Shown: piece after piece, positions 12,249 to 22,674 of the stretch
How the letters are laid out: every line of letters starts with the position of its first letter
Numbering within the stretch: the first letter of the stretch is position 1
From: Steinernema hermaphroditum
Taxonomy: Eukaryota > Nematoda > Chromadorea > Rhabditida > Steinernematidae
Direction: 5' to 3'
DNA: 64,000 bases
Assembly (NCBI GenBank): GCA_030435675.1
Contig: CM059624.1
Coordinates: forward strand, 9,758,769-9,822,768
Made by a program: the position numbers and the translations under genes
Notes under the pieces: generated by a model
The model's database searches: none
Told to the model about the DNA's origin: nothing
What the model saw: the letters and a program-made list of their open reading frames with translations, nothing else

Positions 12249-13709
12249 AAGGGCCAGTTATAGTTCCGGAAACAGTTTCCGAATTTTGCTTGAAAACTGT
12301 TTCCGGGGCGCGGAAACGGTTTCCAGGTTTGGGGAAACAGTTTTCGAAATGAATTTTCGAAAATAGTTTTGTTTTGTTTTTTTTATATTTTGGTGCTTTT
12401 CACCTTTTCACCGTTTTCACCTCTTATGATAACTCGCTCTTCCGCAGCTTTTGCTGCTACCAGATGCTAAATGAAAGCATCATCTACAAGATTCGCGTGT
12501 ATTTCACTGTGTCGCTCGCCTTTTTTTGCGTTTTCTGTATTAATTCAGTTCTGCTCAGGTATTTTTCAACTATGACGCGGTGTACGAAGCTGTGAAACGA
12601 CGAGAAGGCGTTACAAGGCCGGCTACTCGATTCATTGGATCGTTTTGAAGTTCACAGAAATCGGCACGAGGCCTGGAAATTCTTCTCTCACCCAAGCGCA
12701 CATGGGTCTACAATAGGAAAGGCACGTCCGCAAGTCTTATTCGCGCGTGAGAAGCAATTGATATAATGCGCTGGGCTTAATTCAACGATAAGTTGACAGA
12801 AGTTCGTGAAGATTCTGGAGCTGATCACTGTTCCACTGTATCTCGCAGAATCTTCTCTCATCGTCGAATTCGACCCAGCGCACAATATCTTGCGACTTGC
12901 GGACGCCCCTTTTCTAACGCAGAGCCATACGCGTTTGACTGAGAGAGGAATCTTCACATCGCGTACTGGCTTCGGTGAATTTCGGAAGCGATCTGATGAA
13001 TCTTGTAGCCAGCCTTATAAAATGCCGAAATCGCCGCTTTTTTCTCGTTCGGGAGCTTCATAGTACGCGGCATAGTTGAATAGTAGCTGAACAGAACTGA
13101 ATAATACAGAAAACGCAAAGAAGACAGCGAGATAACGAGATACACGCGAATCCTGGTGTTTTTTCTAGGTAAAGTGGGACAGATTTTAAAAAACGCTGGC
13201 GGGATGGCCATCTTAAGCCGAAATCGACTCGGTTCTACGGTTCTAGCCCTGCTCAACTACCAGGGCCAAAAGCAAGTGACCCCTGTAGCGACCTCTCCAT
13301 GGCCATGACCATGGAATAAACCTGTCCGGGAAAGTTTCAGTGGACAACAGCCGCGGAAAGTGGCAGTTCCACAAGCAAATCAGGGTGACAGATCTCACGG
13401 GCTTGTGATAACTGCCTACAATTCAAAATCGCCGGCAAAAACAATCAGAAATCATCGAAAAAAGCGCCAAACCACTCAGAGTAACTCAGAAACCAAATCT
13501 GCACGACAGGTCGCACCGCGAATCCAAAACTGTTTCCGGAAACAGAAAACTGTTTTCAAGCATGCTTGAATACTGTTTCCGGCCCGGAAACTGTTTTTTG
13601 AACTATAACCGACATCGGAAACAGTTTGCGGGAAACTGTTTCCGGAAACAGTTTTTACAATGGCGGAAACTGCTTCCGGAAACTGTTTCCGCAACTATAA
13701 CTGGCCCTT
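12249..13709. mobile_element. Tc1/mariner-related element with AAGGGCCAGTTATAG ends
   Basis: Inverted ends AAGGGCCAGTTATAGTT (12249) and AACTATAACTGGCCCTT (to 13709). The subterminal parts are packed with GGAAACTGTTTCCGGAAACAG-like words. Inside, the minus strand (about 13110 back to 12700) encodes a decayed transposase start with a helix-turn-helix (LPNEKKAAISAFYKAGYKIH..IASEIHRS) typical of Tc1-like transposases. A divergent inverted copy of that segment lies at 12490-12670. Frames are broken, so the element is dead. A second, rearranged copy is at 37036-38505. Confidence 0.75.
12700..13110 (-). pseudogene. Broken Tc1-like transposase fragment
   Basis: Starting near an ATG at about 13070 (MPRTMKLPNEKKAAISAFY), the minus strand shows a Tc1-type helix-turn-helix. 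It then continues in other frames with basic, Arg/Ser-rich segments as expected for the second DNA-binding subdomain. No DDE catalytic block can be found within the element. Frameshifts and the short length make it a pseudogene. Confidence 0.6.
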
Positions 13710-13717
13710 AACTACTA

Positions 13718-15140
13718 CAGTGCGTCCAGTAATGATACGTCCACCTCTTTTTTCTTGCATATCTCGCGATTAACGAACTTTGACAAACTGCGACATACAC
13801 CATTTGAAAGAGCAGCCAAAATAACGGTACTTAGCATAGAACGTTCGGAGTTCGGTGTTGGAGGTTGGTGAAAAAAATATGGTTTTTTTAAAAATAGGCC
13901 CAGATTGCTGTCCAGAAATGATACGTCCACCCAACGAAAAATTCGCTGTTTTCTGTTTTTTGCGTTCGTTTTGCTTCAGATTCACTGTTATTCATAGCTC
14001 TACGGTGTTCAAGGGTTGTTTTGTGAGTGGTGGGCCGCGACCCGTGCTCAAAAGATGTCGTAAAAGGCCAAATTGTGGTGCTCCATGCCGAATACTTATT
14101 TACACGTCCAATTGTGTAAATCCTCCTCACCAATAGCCCCCAAACCACGCAAACCACCGTTTTACGTGTCGAGAATCACACAGGCACACAAATGAGATTA
14201 TTTAAGTGCTTCTCGGCATCACTTCCAGTTCAAAACTTAAGACCCCAACTTGACCTGCATTCTTGTTCGGGTCCCAGAACGATCTGGAATACGGTATTTT
14301 CGGCCTTTTTCATCGCTATCACGTTTTAGAGCGTATGCGAAAACCCTCCATATGTTTTATTCCATGAAAAATGATGTATCTTTCAACGTATTTCACGATA
14401 TTCCACGTACCATGGAATTTACAATGGAAAAAGGCAGTTTTTCATGGGATTTTTCAAGATCCACAAATATTTTGAAAAGTACTCCATTTTCCAAGGAATA
14501 AAACATATGGAGGGTTTTCGCAGACGCTCTAAAACATGATAGCGATGAAAAAGGCCGAAAATACCGTATTCCGGATCGTTCCAGGACCCGGGCAAGAAAA
14601 CAGGTCAAGTTGGGGTTCTACGTTTTGAAGGGCAAGTGATGCCCATAAACGCTTAAATGATCTCACTTGTGCACCTATGTAATTCTCGACGCAGATAACG
14701 GTGTTTTGCGTGGTTTGGAAGCTGTTTGCGAAGAAAATTTACGCAGTTTGACGGCTAGATAGGTATTCGGCATGGAGGACTACAATATGCTCTTTTTCGA
14801 CCTCTGTTAAGCAAGTGGAACGGCCTATCATTTGAGAAACAACCCTTGAACACCGTAGAGCTATGAATAACAGTGAATCTGAAGCAAAACGAACGCAAAA
14901 AACAGAAAACAGCGAATTTTTCGTTGGGTGGACGTATCATTTCTGGACAGCAATCTGGGCCTATTTTTAAAAAAACCATATTTTTTTCACGAACCTCCAA
15001 CACCGAACTCCGAACGTTCTATGCTAAGTACCGTTATTTTGGCTGCTCTTTCAAATGGTGTATGTCGCAGTTTGTCAAAGTTCGTTAATCGCGAGATATG
15101 CAAGAAAAAAGAGGTGGACGTATCATTACTGGACGCACTG
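13718..15140. mobile_element. 1.42-kb palindromic element with TA flanks and CAGTGCGTCC ends
   Basis: The left end (TA)CAGTGCGTCCAGTAATGATA and right end ...GGACGCACTG(TA) are exact inverted copies flanked by TA, the target duplication of the Tc1/mariner superfamily. The inverted arms continue almost to the middle. The block at 13740-13900 reappears inverted at 14960-15120, and 14250-14380 reappears inverted at 14480-14620, with the fold centre near 14430. Nearly the whole element is therefore one hairpin. No intact transposase is present; it is a large fold-back or MITE-like element. Confidence 0.82.
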
Positions 15141-15459
15141 TACACCACATGGTCCTTGTCTTCTAAAGGGCACTCAACAGCACTATATACCCTAATCCCT
15201 ATCTTTTAACCTGTTTTTAGACCCTCTCCCATGAGATGCTGCCGGTGCAGCAAACGTCACTGCACTTCACGTCCACGGTTCTACCAGTGTACAAAGTTTG
15301 AGCCAAATCGGCGTGTATCACTTCAGGGACCTTCCTTGTGAGCATTCCAAATGGCACCATCGAGGCGGTGGAGAGAAGACGGAATATGGCGAACAATCGT
15401 TTATTTATGCATACGAAAGAGAAGTCGAGGATAGTCATCGACGATTCCAGCGAGGAAGA

Positions 15460-15640
15460 TCATTTCTCGGGGCGCATCATGTAGTCTTCCTTCTTGAATC
15501 CGTCGGGCTTCTGCTGGCCGTACGAATCTAAATGCATGAACGGTGACTTTCGATTTCTCCGCAAACAAGAAACCTTGATATCCCTTCGGTTTCGGCTTCT
15601 CAACGGGCGTGAAGTAGGCAGAAGGGGCGGCGTCTCCCAT
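15460..15640 (-). CDS. Small protein, function unknown (two exons)
   Basis: ATG at 15640 gives MGDAAPSAYFTPVEKPKPKG. A 46-nt intron (GTTTCTTG...ATTTAG) then restores the frame to a lysine-rich tail DSYGQQKPDGFKKEDYMMR and a stop at 15460-15462. The predicted product is about 44 residues, charged, with no signal peptide or membrane segment. Both exons are in phase and the intron has the usual length for this genome, which supports a real gene. Ignoring the intron gives an unrelated C-terminus. It sits just outside the right end of the composite element. No family is recognised. Confidence 0.6.
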
Positions 15641-15793
15641 GGCGCTTGGTTGGTCGGATGCTACTCGAGTTGAGCACGTGCTGGCTACTTCAGGCGGCCT
15701 TTTTAAAGTCTATCCGCGACGCTAATCAACGTCTAACCAATGAGACACGAGCAGAAAAAGAACAAAATAGGACAGTCTCATCGGCGACACCAG

Positions 15794-15880
15794 AACACAA
15801 CCGCAACAGACAAAGTACAATGTTGGGCAGAAGTCGGCAGACCAACAGGTACATTGTACTTTGTCTGTTGCGGTTGTGTT
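15794..15880. repeat. Perfect 29-bp inverted repeat (hairpin)
   Basis: The arm AACACAACCGCAACAGACAA (first 20 of 29 bp, 15794-15822) is repeated exactly in reverse complement at 15852-15880, with a 29-nt spacer. The transcript would form a long perfect stem. It may be a small MITE or a small-RNA hairpin. Confidence 0.9.
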
Positions 15881-16066
15881 TTGGTACCTTCATATCAATA
15901 CTGTAGACAGAATAGAGGACCACACACAGCGAAATCTACTACGGTTGTGGAATCCTCGCACCCGTTCTCGATCTCTTCTAGATCCTTCCACGCTTCTGAC
16001 CTCACGGTGTCTGTCTGCCGAGGAGTCATTTCGTCGATTTGCCTGAACAGCTTACAGTCGGAGGAG

Positions 16067-16621
16067 ATGAACACCTATCTTTTTTCAAGATCAATATGCC
16101 TGTTTGTCATGATAGCCGGTCTTTCGCTTGTGATGTTAGTTCCTTGGATTCTCTTCTTTAGAGCAAGGTGGAGTTCCGTGTCCTTTATTTCAACGAAATC
16201 TTGTCTTTTTCAGAGCAGAAGTGAATCAACTGCGAATCGAAAACAGCAAGCTGGAATCGAAGGGAACGCAGAGGTGCTCAAAGGCATCGGATAAATGTCA
16301 AGCGAAAGTGATTGGAACGGTGAGTGATCACTTCTTGAACAAATAAATGTATGACCTTTAGGAAGTCCCGAAAGTCTTCGAGTGCTCCATTGATTATGCA
16401 GATCATTTTTGTGAGTGCCCGCTTAACGATTCTTGTGTCGTCACCGGCACTTCGATGGCGAAGTACGAATGTGCAAAGGTGGATTCGCGAGTGAAACGCA
16501 TATTCTCATGGATCTCGTTTAGGACGACGTCATAGCGACGTTCAGTCGCGGATGGGAAGATGAAGTGTTCCTGACAGACGAATCGCCGTTTCCTGTTGCT
16601 AAGCATTCGTTCTGCGCCTGA
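16067..16621 (+). CDS. Type II membrane/secreted Cys-containing protein, unknown
   Basis: ATG at 16067 opens with MNTYLFSR followed by a strong membrane anchor (LFVMIAGLSLVMLVPWILFF). Then come a short coiled-coil-like stretch (AEVNQLRIENSKLESK) and an extracellular part with about seven cysteines (YADHFCECPLNDSCVVTG...KYECAK...KHSFCA). Three introns of about 42-46 nt are inferred at about 16171, 16320 and 16477, each with consensus borders and compatible phase. The stop is at 16619-16621. Length is about 140 residues. It is probably a single-pass type II protein facing the extracellular space. An opposing open frame exists on the minus strand over the last exons, but it lacks the membrane anchor and splice coherence. 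No family is recognised. Confidence 0.6.
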
Positions 16622-17707
16622 TGTCGGGAGCGTAAATGGAATCCAGCCGCAGATCTTGTTCCATATCCGCTAAACATTCCGTGAACGACATTACCGATCA
16701 CCTTCGAATAACCGGCGGTCACTTTCCCCGTTTGCGGTCATTATTCGTGGTTTCGAACTTCGCGCAGATAACCCACTTATTTGCACTTTTCTTTGTTCGC
16801 AGCCGTTTTCGATAATCCATTCGGGGTGTCCATCAATCGTTGTATTTGGATTCGCGATGTCGCACCCGAAAAAGTAGGTCTGCTCGTTTTTTTTTGGAAC
16901 CTTAGCGCAACCAGGCCTCGCTTTTACTTTTTTACTCGATGATATCAATGATTCGCAGTGCGCAATGTTTCCAATTACCTTCACCGAAAAAAGTTGCTCG
17001 TCGCACTTCCGTTTCCCTTGACTGTTCAGCAGCTCTCGTCGTTCCGTCTTGCGAGCGCTTCTACTCCGCGGCTAGTGCGAACTTCATCCTCTCCTCTCAT
17101 AATATATGTCAAAGTGTCCGTCAAAGTCGCGTCGTGTTGTTTGTTGTTTCTTCTCTCTTTTCACTCTCGATGCCCCAAAGGCCCCGCGGCGGACGCCTGT
17201 TGGGGTCGAACACACTCGTTCGGTGTAATCACTATGTAAATAACAGTTTCGCTTTCATCTCTGGGTTGTTATCGGCGGCGGCGCGTCCGTCCGTCGGGAG
17301 ACGCGGGAAGAACGTGTTGGGGAGCGACCTCAGCTGAAACGCGCTAGGATGGCTGAGCAGAGCCGTGAAGAGTGAGCTGCTGGAGATCGTTATCTGCTGC
17401 AGAGCATGACGGTTATTTTATTTCGGAGCGCGGGAGAACATGTTTTCGAGGTAATAACTAACGCGTAGTTCTTTCGCTTCCCTCCATCGAGTCCCTCTCT
17501 CCGGCAGTGTCACAATAATAAATACATCGTCCCTAGCCTTATATCGACAATCGATGGCGCGAACGGCGCTTCTATTTCTTGCTCCGGTCGTTTCGGTTTC
17601 GTAGAATTTAGTGAATTCCCGTTCCGGTACTCATGCGAGGAGGCCTTGGAAACAGTCGTTGAGCGTGTTCCTCTGCGTCTTCTATTCCACGTTTGATTCC
17701 AGAAACG
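16622..17707. other. Region with strand-ambiguous coding signal, then promoter-like sequence
   Basis: Between 16637 and about 17035 both strands can be spliced into short open products. On the plus strand an ATG at 16637 leads via good acceptors (16801, 16955) to a product containing VFDNPFGVSINRCIWIRDV. On the minus strand there is a frame with TYFFGCDIANPNTTIDGHPE. Neither is decisive. From about 17035 to 17707 nothing coding is seen; this is probably the 5' region of the kelch gene. Confidence 0.35.
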
Positions 17708-20145
17708 ATGAGTGCCGGAAGCAGCGGCGGTGCTCGCGACTCCATCGCGGGAATCGAGCCTATGGACTTTAAGCCCGTGTCAATGTCCAAACGGTTTCCC
17801 ATCTCCGCAGCTCTGGCTGCTGCCGTCGACAAGGCTTCGCTGCAGTCGTCGCCGAAGGAGTCCGTAGAGTACTGCAACAGCAGACACGCAACGCTCCTAC
17901 TCAACAACCTGAATGAATTCCGAGTCTCCGACTTTCTGTGTGATATCGAAATCGAGGTACTTTCGTATAATTTCAGAGATTATCTAGAGGATATCCATTT
18001 CAGGCTGAGGGACGACGGTTTTGCGCTCATCGTTTCGTTTTGGCCGCCGCCATCCCCTATTTCCGTTCGATGTTCTCCTGCAATATGCTCGAATCACGAG
18101 AACCTGTGATTGTCATACGGGTGTGTTACTCTCTTCAGTGCTCTCATCTAATTTCTGTTTTAGGACATCCCTGCTGCTGCACTGGAGCAACTCATAGAGT
18201 ACGCCTACACCAGCAAAATCTCCATAAACGGCGATAATGTCCAGCAGATGCTCTACGCAGGCTCGATTCTGCAAGTCGATGCTGTTTGTGAAGCATGTCA
18301 AGAGTTTCTCGTCCAGTACCTAAGTGTGGCGAACTGCTTGGCCATCCGGAAGTTTGCCGACCAGCACAACTGCACGAAATTGATAGCCGCTATCGACAAC
18401 TTTTCCATGGAGCACTTCAGGGTATTTTAGCTGCTTTACCTCGTTGCCTAAAAATGCGTACTTTGCAGGCCATTTCTCAGTGTCCAGAATTCACCATGAT
18501 TTCCGCCAAGCACCTCACAGCTCTCTTAAAAAGTTCTGATCTTAATGTCCAGAACGAACAGGAGGTTAATATTTTCTGCGAGATCGGGAATGTCTAAGCA
18601 AATGTCGTTTTAGGTGTTCGAAACTGTGATTCATTGGATTGAAGTGAATCCAGCCGAACGCGCACAGTTCCTCGTCGATCTTCTGTCCTGCGTCCGTCTC
18701 TCACAACTTCCAGCGCCGTATCTTCTCAACTGTGTGAAGGTCCATCCCCTCATTGCTGTAAGTGTATGTAGCGATGACGCCAATCATCAACAAGGTCCAA
18801 TTTAGAGCGATTACCATTGTCGAGATTTGGTGTCCGAAGCTATCTGTGAAGTTCTTCGAACCTACGATCACCTCTCGACTCAGTTTGTCTGTAATCCAAC
18901 CACGAGTGGCGCCCTCATCCACAGCAACTCTATTGCATCGTCTTTCGGGTACGCACCTCGGCCGATGGCTACCTTCTGTGGAGACGAAGACAAAATGGAT
19001 GCGATGACGACGAGCGATTGGACCCCTTCACGACCGCGGAAGTCCACCGCCGGGGTAATCTTTTGTGTCGGCGGCCGAGGTACATAGTTTTCCAGCGGTT
19101 TTTGATAATATTTTGTATTCAGGCACAGCTGGTGATCCCTTCCGATCCGTGGAGGCGTACGACTGGAGGAAAGATCACTGGGTTTCAGTGTGTCCGATGA
19201 ACATTCGTCGGCGTCACGTTGGAGTAGTCAGTGCTGAGGGAAAACTGTAGGATTGACGCAGTCTCCATGTTTATTGCGAAACATCTTCAGATATGCTATA
19301 GGCGGACACAACGGTACCAACCACCTGGACTCAGCTGAGTGCTTTGACCCAGATTGTAACGTGTGGACGAATGTAGCGCCTATGAACACTCCTCGTCGAG
19401 GCATCGCTGTCGGCACTCTCGGAAGGGCGATCTATTCAGTCGGAGGACTCGACGACTCGGCGTGCTTCCAGACGGTGGAGCGCTACGACGTAGAGTCGGA
19501 CAAGTGGACGAACGTTGCCAACATGAACGTGCAGCGTGGAGGAGTCGGCGTTGCCTCTTTAGGTTTGTTTGCCACTTCCGATGGTGAATCCGTCCTGTTA
19601 TCTCAGAGAAGTACTTATACGCCGTCGGCGGGAACGACGGGACGTCTTCGCTGGACTCATGCGAGCAGTACGACCCGCTTTTGAACAAATGGCGACTTAT
19701 CGCTAGCATGATGAATCGACGCGCCGGTGCTGGAGTCACCGTACTTGACGGCTTCCTCTACGCTATTGGTGGGTTCGACGACAACGCACCCCTGAGCTCT
19801 TGCGAACGCTACGATCCGAAAACCAATAAGTGGGGGCCCATTGCGCCGATGTCATGTCCTCGAGGTGGTGTCGGGGTTGCTGCGATGGGAGGACGAATTT
19901 ATGCTATCGGAGGACATGATGGTATCAAGTACCTCTGCTCCGTCGAGGCCTACGACCCAGTGACGAATGAATGGCGACCAGTGTCTTCGATCTCTGAATG
20001 TCGGTGAGTTTCATTGTAGTTCGTCGCCCTAGTTCAACGAAATCTCGGTTCCAGAGCCGGTGCTGGAGTGACATGGGCAAATGTACCCTTCCACGATTCA
20101 ATGGCGGTCCTGGACCCTACAGGAAACGTACCAAATTGCGTATAA
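17708..20145 (+). CDS. kel-8: BTB-BACK-Kelch protein, KLHL8/KEL-8-like
   Basis: Ten exons give about 670 residues. The N-terminus is followed by a BTB domain (LLLNNLNEFRVSDFLCDIEI...RFCAHRFVLAAAIPYFRSMF), a BACK domain (CEACQEFLVQYLSVANCLAIRKFA...VIHWIEVNP) and six kelch-type blades with the usual GG...Y/F...W spacing (YAIGGHNGTNHLDSAECFDP, YSVGGLDD, YAVGGNDGTSSLDSCEQYDP, YAIGGFDD, YAIGGHDG). This is the architecture of a Cullin-3 substrate adaptor. Among family members it most resembles KLHL8/KEL-8, which in C. elegans controls rapsyn turnover at neuromuscular junctions; that assignment is by recognition, without a search. The start is the ATG at 17708, six nt after an acceptor-like TTGATTCCAG, compatible with a 5' splice or trans-splice. 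The final exon (20055-20145) ends NVPNCV-stop. Confidence 0.88.
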
Positions 20146-20443
20146 CCACAAATTCAACCATTCCTTGTATTTACAGTTTCCAGTTCGGCATACAGTCCGG
20201 TCCCACTGTTCATTCACAGTATATATGCTAGAGTTCTTCCGCCTTCATATCTCGAAGACCGGCTGAACCACAGAGATTAGACATTTCCCAGATACTATAG
20301 CCCAGAGAAACCACAACAAACATGCCCTTCCAGGCTTCTCATACACCGAGTACTCGGGCAAAACTGAATCTGTCCCCGACAAACACAATACCAAGGAGCT
20401 GAATACCCGTACTTGTATTCAAAAATAAGTAGAACAATAAGAA
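20146..20443. other. Convergent 3' region between kelch and THUMP genes
   Basis: This carries the 3' ends of two convergent genes. No further coding signal is seen. Confidence 0.5.
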
Positions 20444-21262
20444 TCAGTGATCTAATGGAGACTGTTCTTCCTTCATTTCCTCCTGTCGATGCTCTTCTTT
20501 TCCCTCCTCACGTTGATGCTCTTCACTCTGCTGCAGCGGACGAAGACTGAACTTCCTGCGTGCATCGTAGTTCTTGGCATAAGCAAACAGCAACTTGTTC
20601 TTGTGGGCTTGCACAATCAAAACGACATCAGGAGATTCCAAGTTGACTCGATTCATCAGCGACATGTTCTTCATCACATCGCCAATGACTTCAAAAATGT
20701 CGGTCCTCAAAATCACGTTGTTGTTGCGCTTGATGTAGTGGATCCTGTACGTCGGCCAAACTGAGCTGTCATCGGGGTTGGTCAGGATCGATTTCAGATG
20801 CTTGTTACAAAGCTCTTCAAGCACATCCGTTGCAACTCTTCCCGAATCGTGAACTGGGTAGATACGCGTCAAATGGCGGTTTTCGTTTCCAGCTTGGCAC
20901 GTAGTAACAAGCCATTCCGTGATCTTCGTGATGTCCGTTCCGGAGACCGTGCAGAAAAGAACGTTCTTGGCGCCAGTCTCCAACCATTCCCAGTTTCGCT
21001 CCTTCATAATGCTTTGGCTCTGTGCCATTAGAGCATCAGCCGCGTCGACATCATCGTTCTCTTCGGCTTCGGCGCTCTCCACTTCTTCGAAGTAGCGGTG
21101 TAGAAGCTTGTCCGCTTCCAATCGAGCGCGATTTTCAAATCCTTCAGCCATAAACATGAGCCCCGCGAGGTGATCGCCAGCATTCTCGAGCTTCTTCTTG
21201 CCTGACTTCCTCGGCGGAGGGCGGCGGTTCTTCTGGATCTGTTTGGTTACTTCCAGGGACAT
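20444..21262 (-). CDS. THUMPD1/Tan1 tRNA-acetylation adaptor
   Basis: A single-exon frame of 272 residues. The N-terminus is basic, followed by a segment matching the region that precedes THUMP in this family (GLMFMAEGFENRARLEADKL). Then comes the THUMP core: AKNVLFCTVSGTD, TRIYPVHDSGRVATDVLEEL, WPTYRIHYIKRNNNVILRTD and LESPDVVLIVQAHKNKLLFA. THUMPD1/Tan1 binds tRNA and assists NAT10/Kre33 in making N4-acetylcytidine at position 12 of tRNA-Leu/Ser. The C-terminal tail is Glu/Gln-rich and low in complexity. Length matches the family. The start ATG at 21262 is followed immediately by the conserved basic stretch. Confidence 0.88.
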   Translation of the reverse strand: MSLEVTKQIQKNRRPPPRKSGKKKLENAGDHLAGLMFMAEGFENRARLEADKLLHRYFEEVESAEAEENDDVDAADALMAQSQSIMKERNWEWLETGAKNVLFCTVSGTDITKITEWLVTTCQAGNENRHLTRIYPVHDSGRVATDVLEELCNKHLKSILTNPDDSSVWPTYRIHYIKRNNNVILRTDIFEVIGDVMKNMSLMNRVNLESPDVVLIVQAHKNKLLFAYAKNYDARRKFSLRPLQQSEEHQREEGKEEHRQEEMKEEQSPLDH

Positions 21263-21702
21263 CCTGGAACAAATAGCGAATAAGTTTACACAATAAAGCT
21301 AGGATAATAACACATCTGCAAACATTCCCGTAAAAGATGGAAGCCACGGTCACGTTACACCGCATTATTGGTAGCACAAATATTGGTACCAGAATACAAA
21401 CAGAAAAAGAGCACATCTAAAAAATTCAAATTTAAAAGATCGCCACAATATCGTATCCCTGACGGCGGGGAAAGTTCGCGTCAGAACTCGACTGTGCACA
21501 AAACAATCTCAAATGTGCCTTCTGCTCCTACGAGCCGTTATCCACGACAGGAAAAAAGTGCAGTTTCTGTCTAAAACATTACACATTACAGGCACACACG
21601 GCGTGTCAGCGCCATTGAAGCCGAGACAGAAAAGCGTCCGCGCTATCGTGGCAGGACCACAAAAAATGTTCTCAGTTTCTTGCTTTTTGAGCACCAAAAT
21701 GC

Positions 21703-22430
21703 AGATTTCTCCGCACAGAAGTCGAATTTCCAAAATTCAACAGGTGAATCGATAGCAAATCCTCTGCTGAACATTTTGCGACCCGACTCGCTGAGATCCA
21801 TTGCAAATTGAGAGAGGAGATACATTTCTACGGAGTGCCATTTTGGCTCAAAAATGGCCGATTTTGGCCCTTCCCGGATAACAAACGTACTTTTCTCCGC
21901 ACAGAAGTCGAATTTCCAAAATTCAACAGGTGAATCGATAGCAAATCCTCTGCTGAGCATTTTGCGACCCGACTCACTGAGATCCATCGCGAATTGAGAG
22001 AGGAGATGCATTTCTACGGAGTGCCATTTTGGCGATAGGCGTTTTAGGTGTTTATCGTCATAAATCGTACATTTCTCCGCGAAGAAGGCATCAAATCAGG
22101 ATACCTTTGGCGGAAATCGTGCACTAGAGTGTGCCGAGCATTTTGCGCATAGAAAGGACGAAATATGTGTAGCTGGCCAAAAGTTACAAGGCTTCTTCAA
22201 ACTGTCTAATCGGAAACAACGTGCGACTTTTACTTCGTCGCGGGAGCCAAAAATGTCAGCTCTTAATGTCAGTACCCATTTCTCCGCGAAGAAGTTGAAT
22301 TTGCAAAATTCAAAACAGGTGTATCGATAGGAAATTCACTGCTGAGCATTTTGCGACCCATCTGGAGCAGATTGGGTGCGAGCTGAGAAAGTTTATCCAT
22401 TTCTACGGTGTGGCTTTCGCCACGGACGCG
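21703..22430. repeat. Degenerate ~187-bp tandem repeats
   Basis: Units beginning TTTCTCCGCACAGAAGTCGA start at about 21706, 21893, 22068 (much diverged) and 22279. Each carries the ordered words CAAAATTCAACAGGTGAATC, GAGCATTTTGCGACCC and CATTTCTACGGAGTGCCATT. The first two units are nearly identical over 140 bp. No coding capacity is credible; open frames here are by-products of the repeat. It may be satellite-like or a decayed element array. Confidence 0.85.
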
Positions 22431-22674
22431 AAAATGTCTGCCCTGACACACCGTGCACAGAGTTTGCAAAAACAACCTCCTGCAAATACGACAGTAGTGC
22501 AGATTCTTCTTGAGAGTCGTAGTCGATTCGGAATCCTGAATCCAGGCGATCATCCCTCTTTTGTAACTCGTTCAACCGACCCAGAGTGTACTGTGCTGTA
22601 GACAGTTTTTCCGTCAGATAGACTGTAGACAGCTTGTCGGGATCTTTACAGACAGAGAAGATGGCAATTTTTAA

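Larger units (their letters stand above)
9849..15339. mobile_element. Large composite element with ~170-bp terminal inverted repeats
   Basis: The left end (9849 to about 10018) begins ACAAGGAAGGTCCCTGAAGT. It recurs in reverse complement at about 15177-15339, ending ACTTCAGGGACCTTCCTTGT. The two arms agree closely over about 165 bp, including the words GATACACGCCGATTTGGCTC and CTCATGGGAGAGGGTCTA. Between them lie further fold-back elements (10.0-12.24, 12.25-13.71 and 13.72-15.14 kb) and no host gene. Obvious target-site duplications were not found, so the outer boundaries rest on the inverted repeats alone. The first 20 bp of the arm resemble the arm of the inner 10701-11817 element, so both belong to one family. 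Confidence 0.75.

Noticed and set aside
21643..22011. 122-codon minus-strand frame with an internal repeat (LLSQFAMDLSESGRKM twice)
   Set aside because: The internal repeat is the 187-bp DNA tandem repeat; the frame breaks in units 3 and 4.
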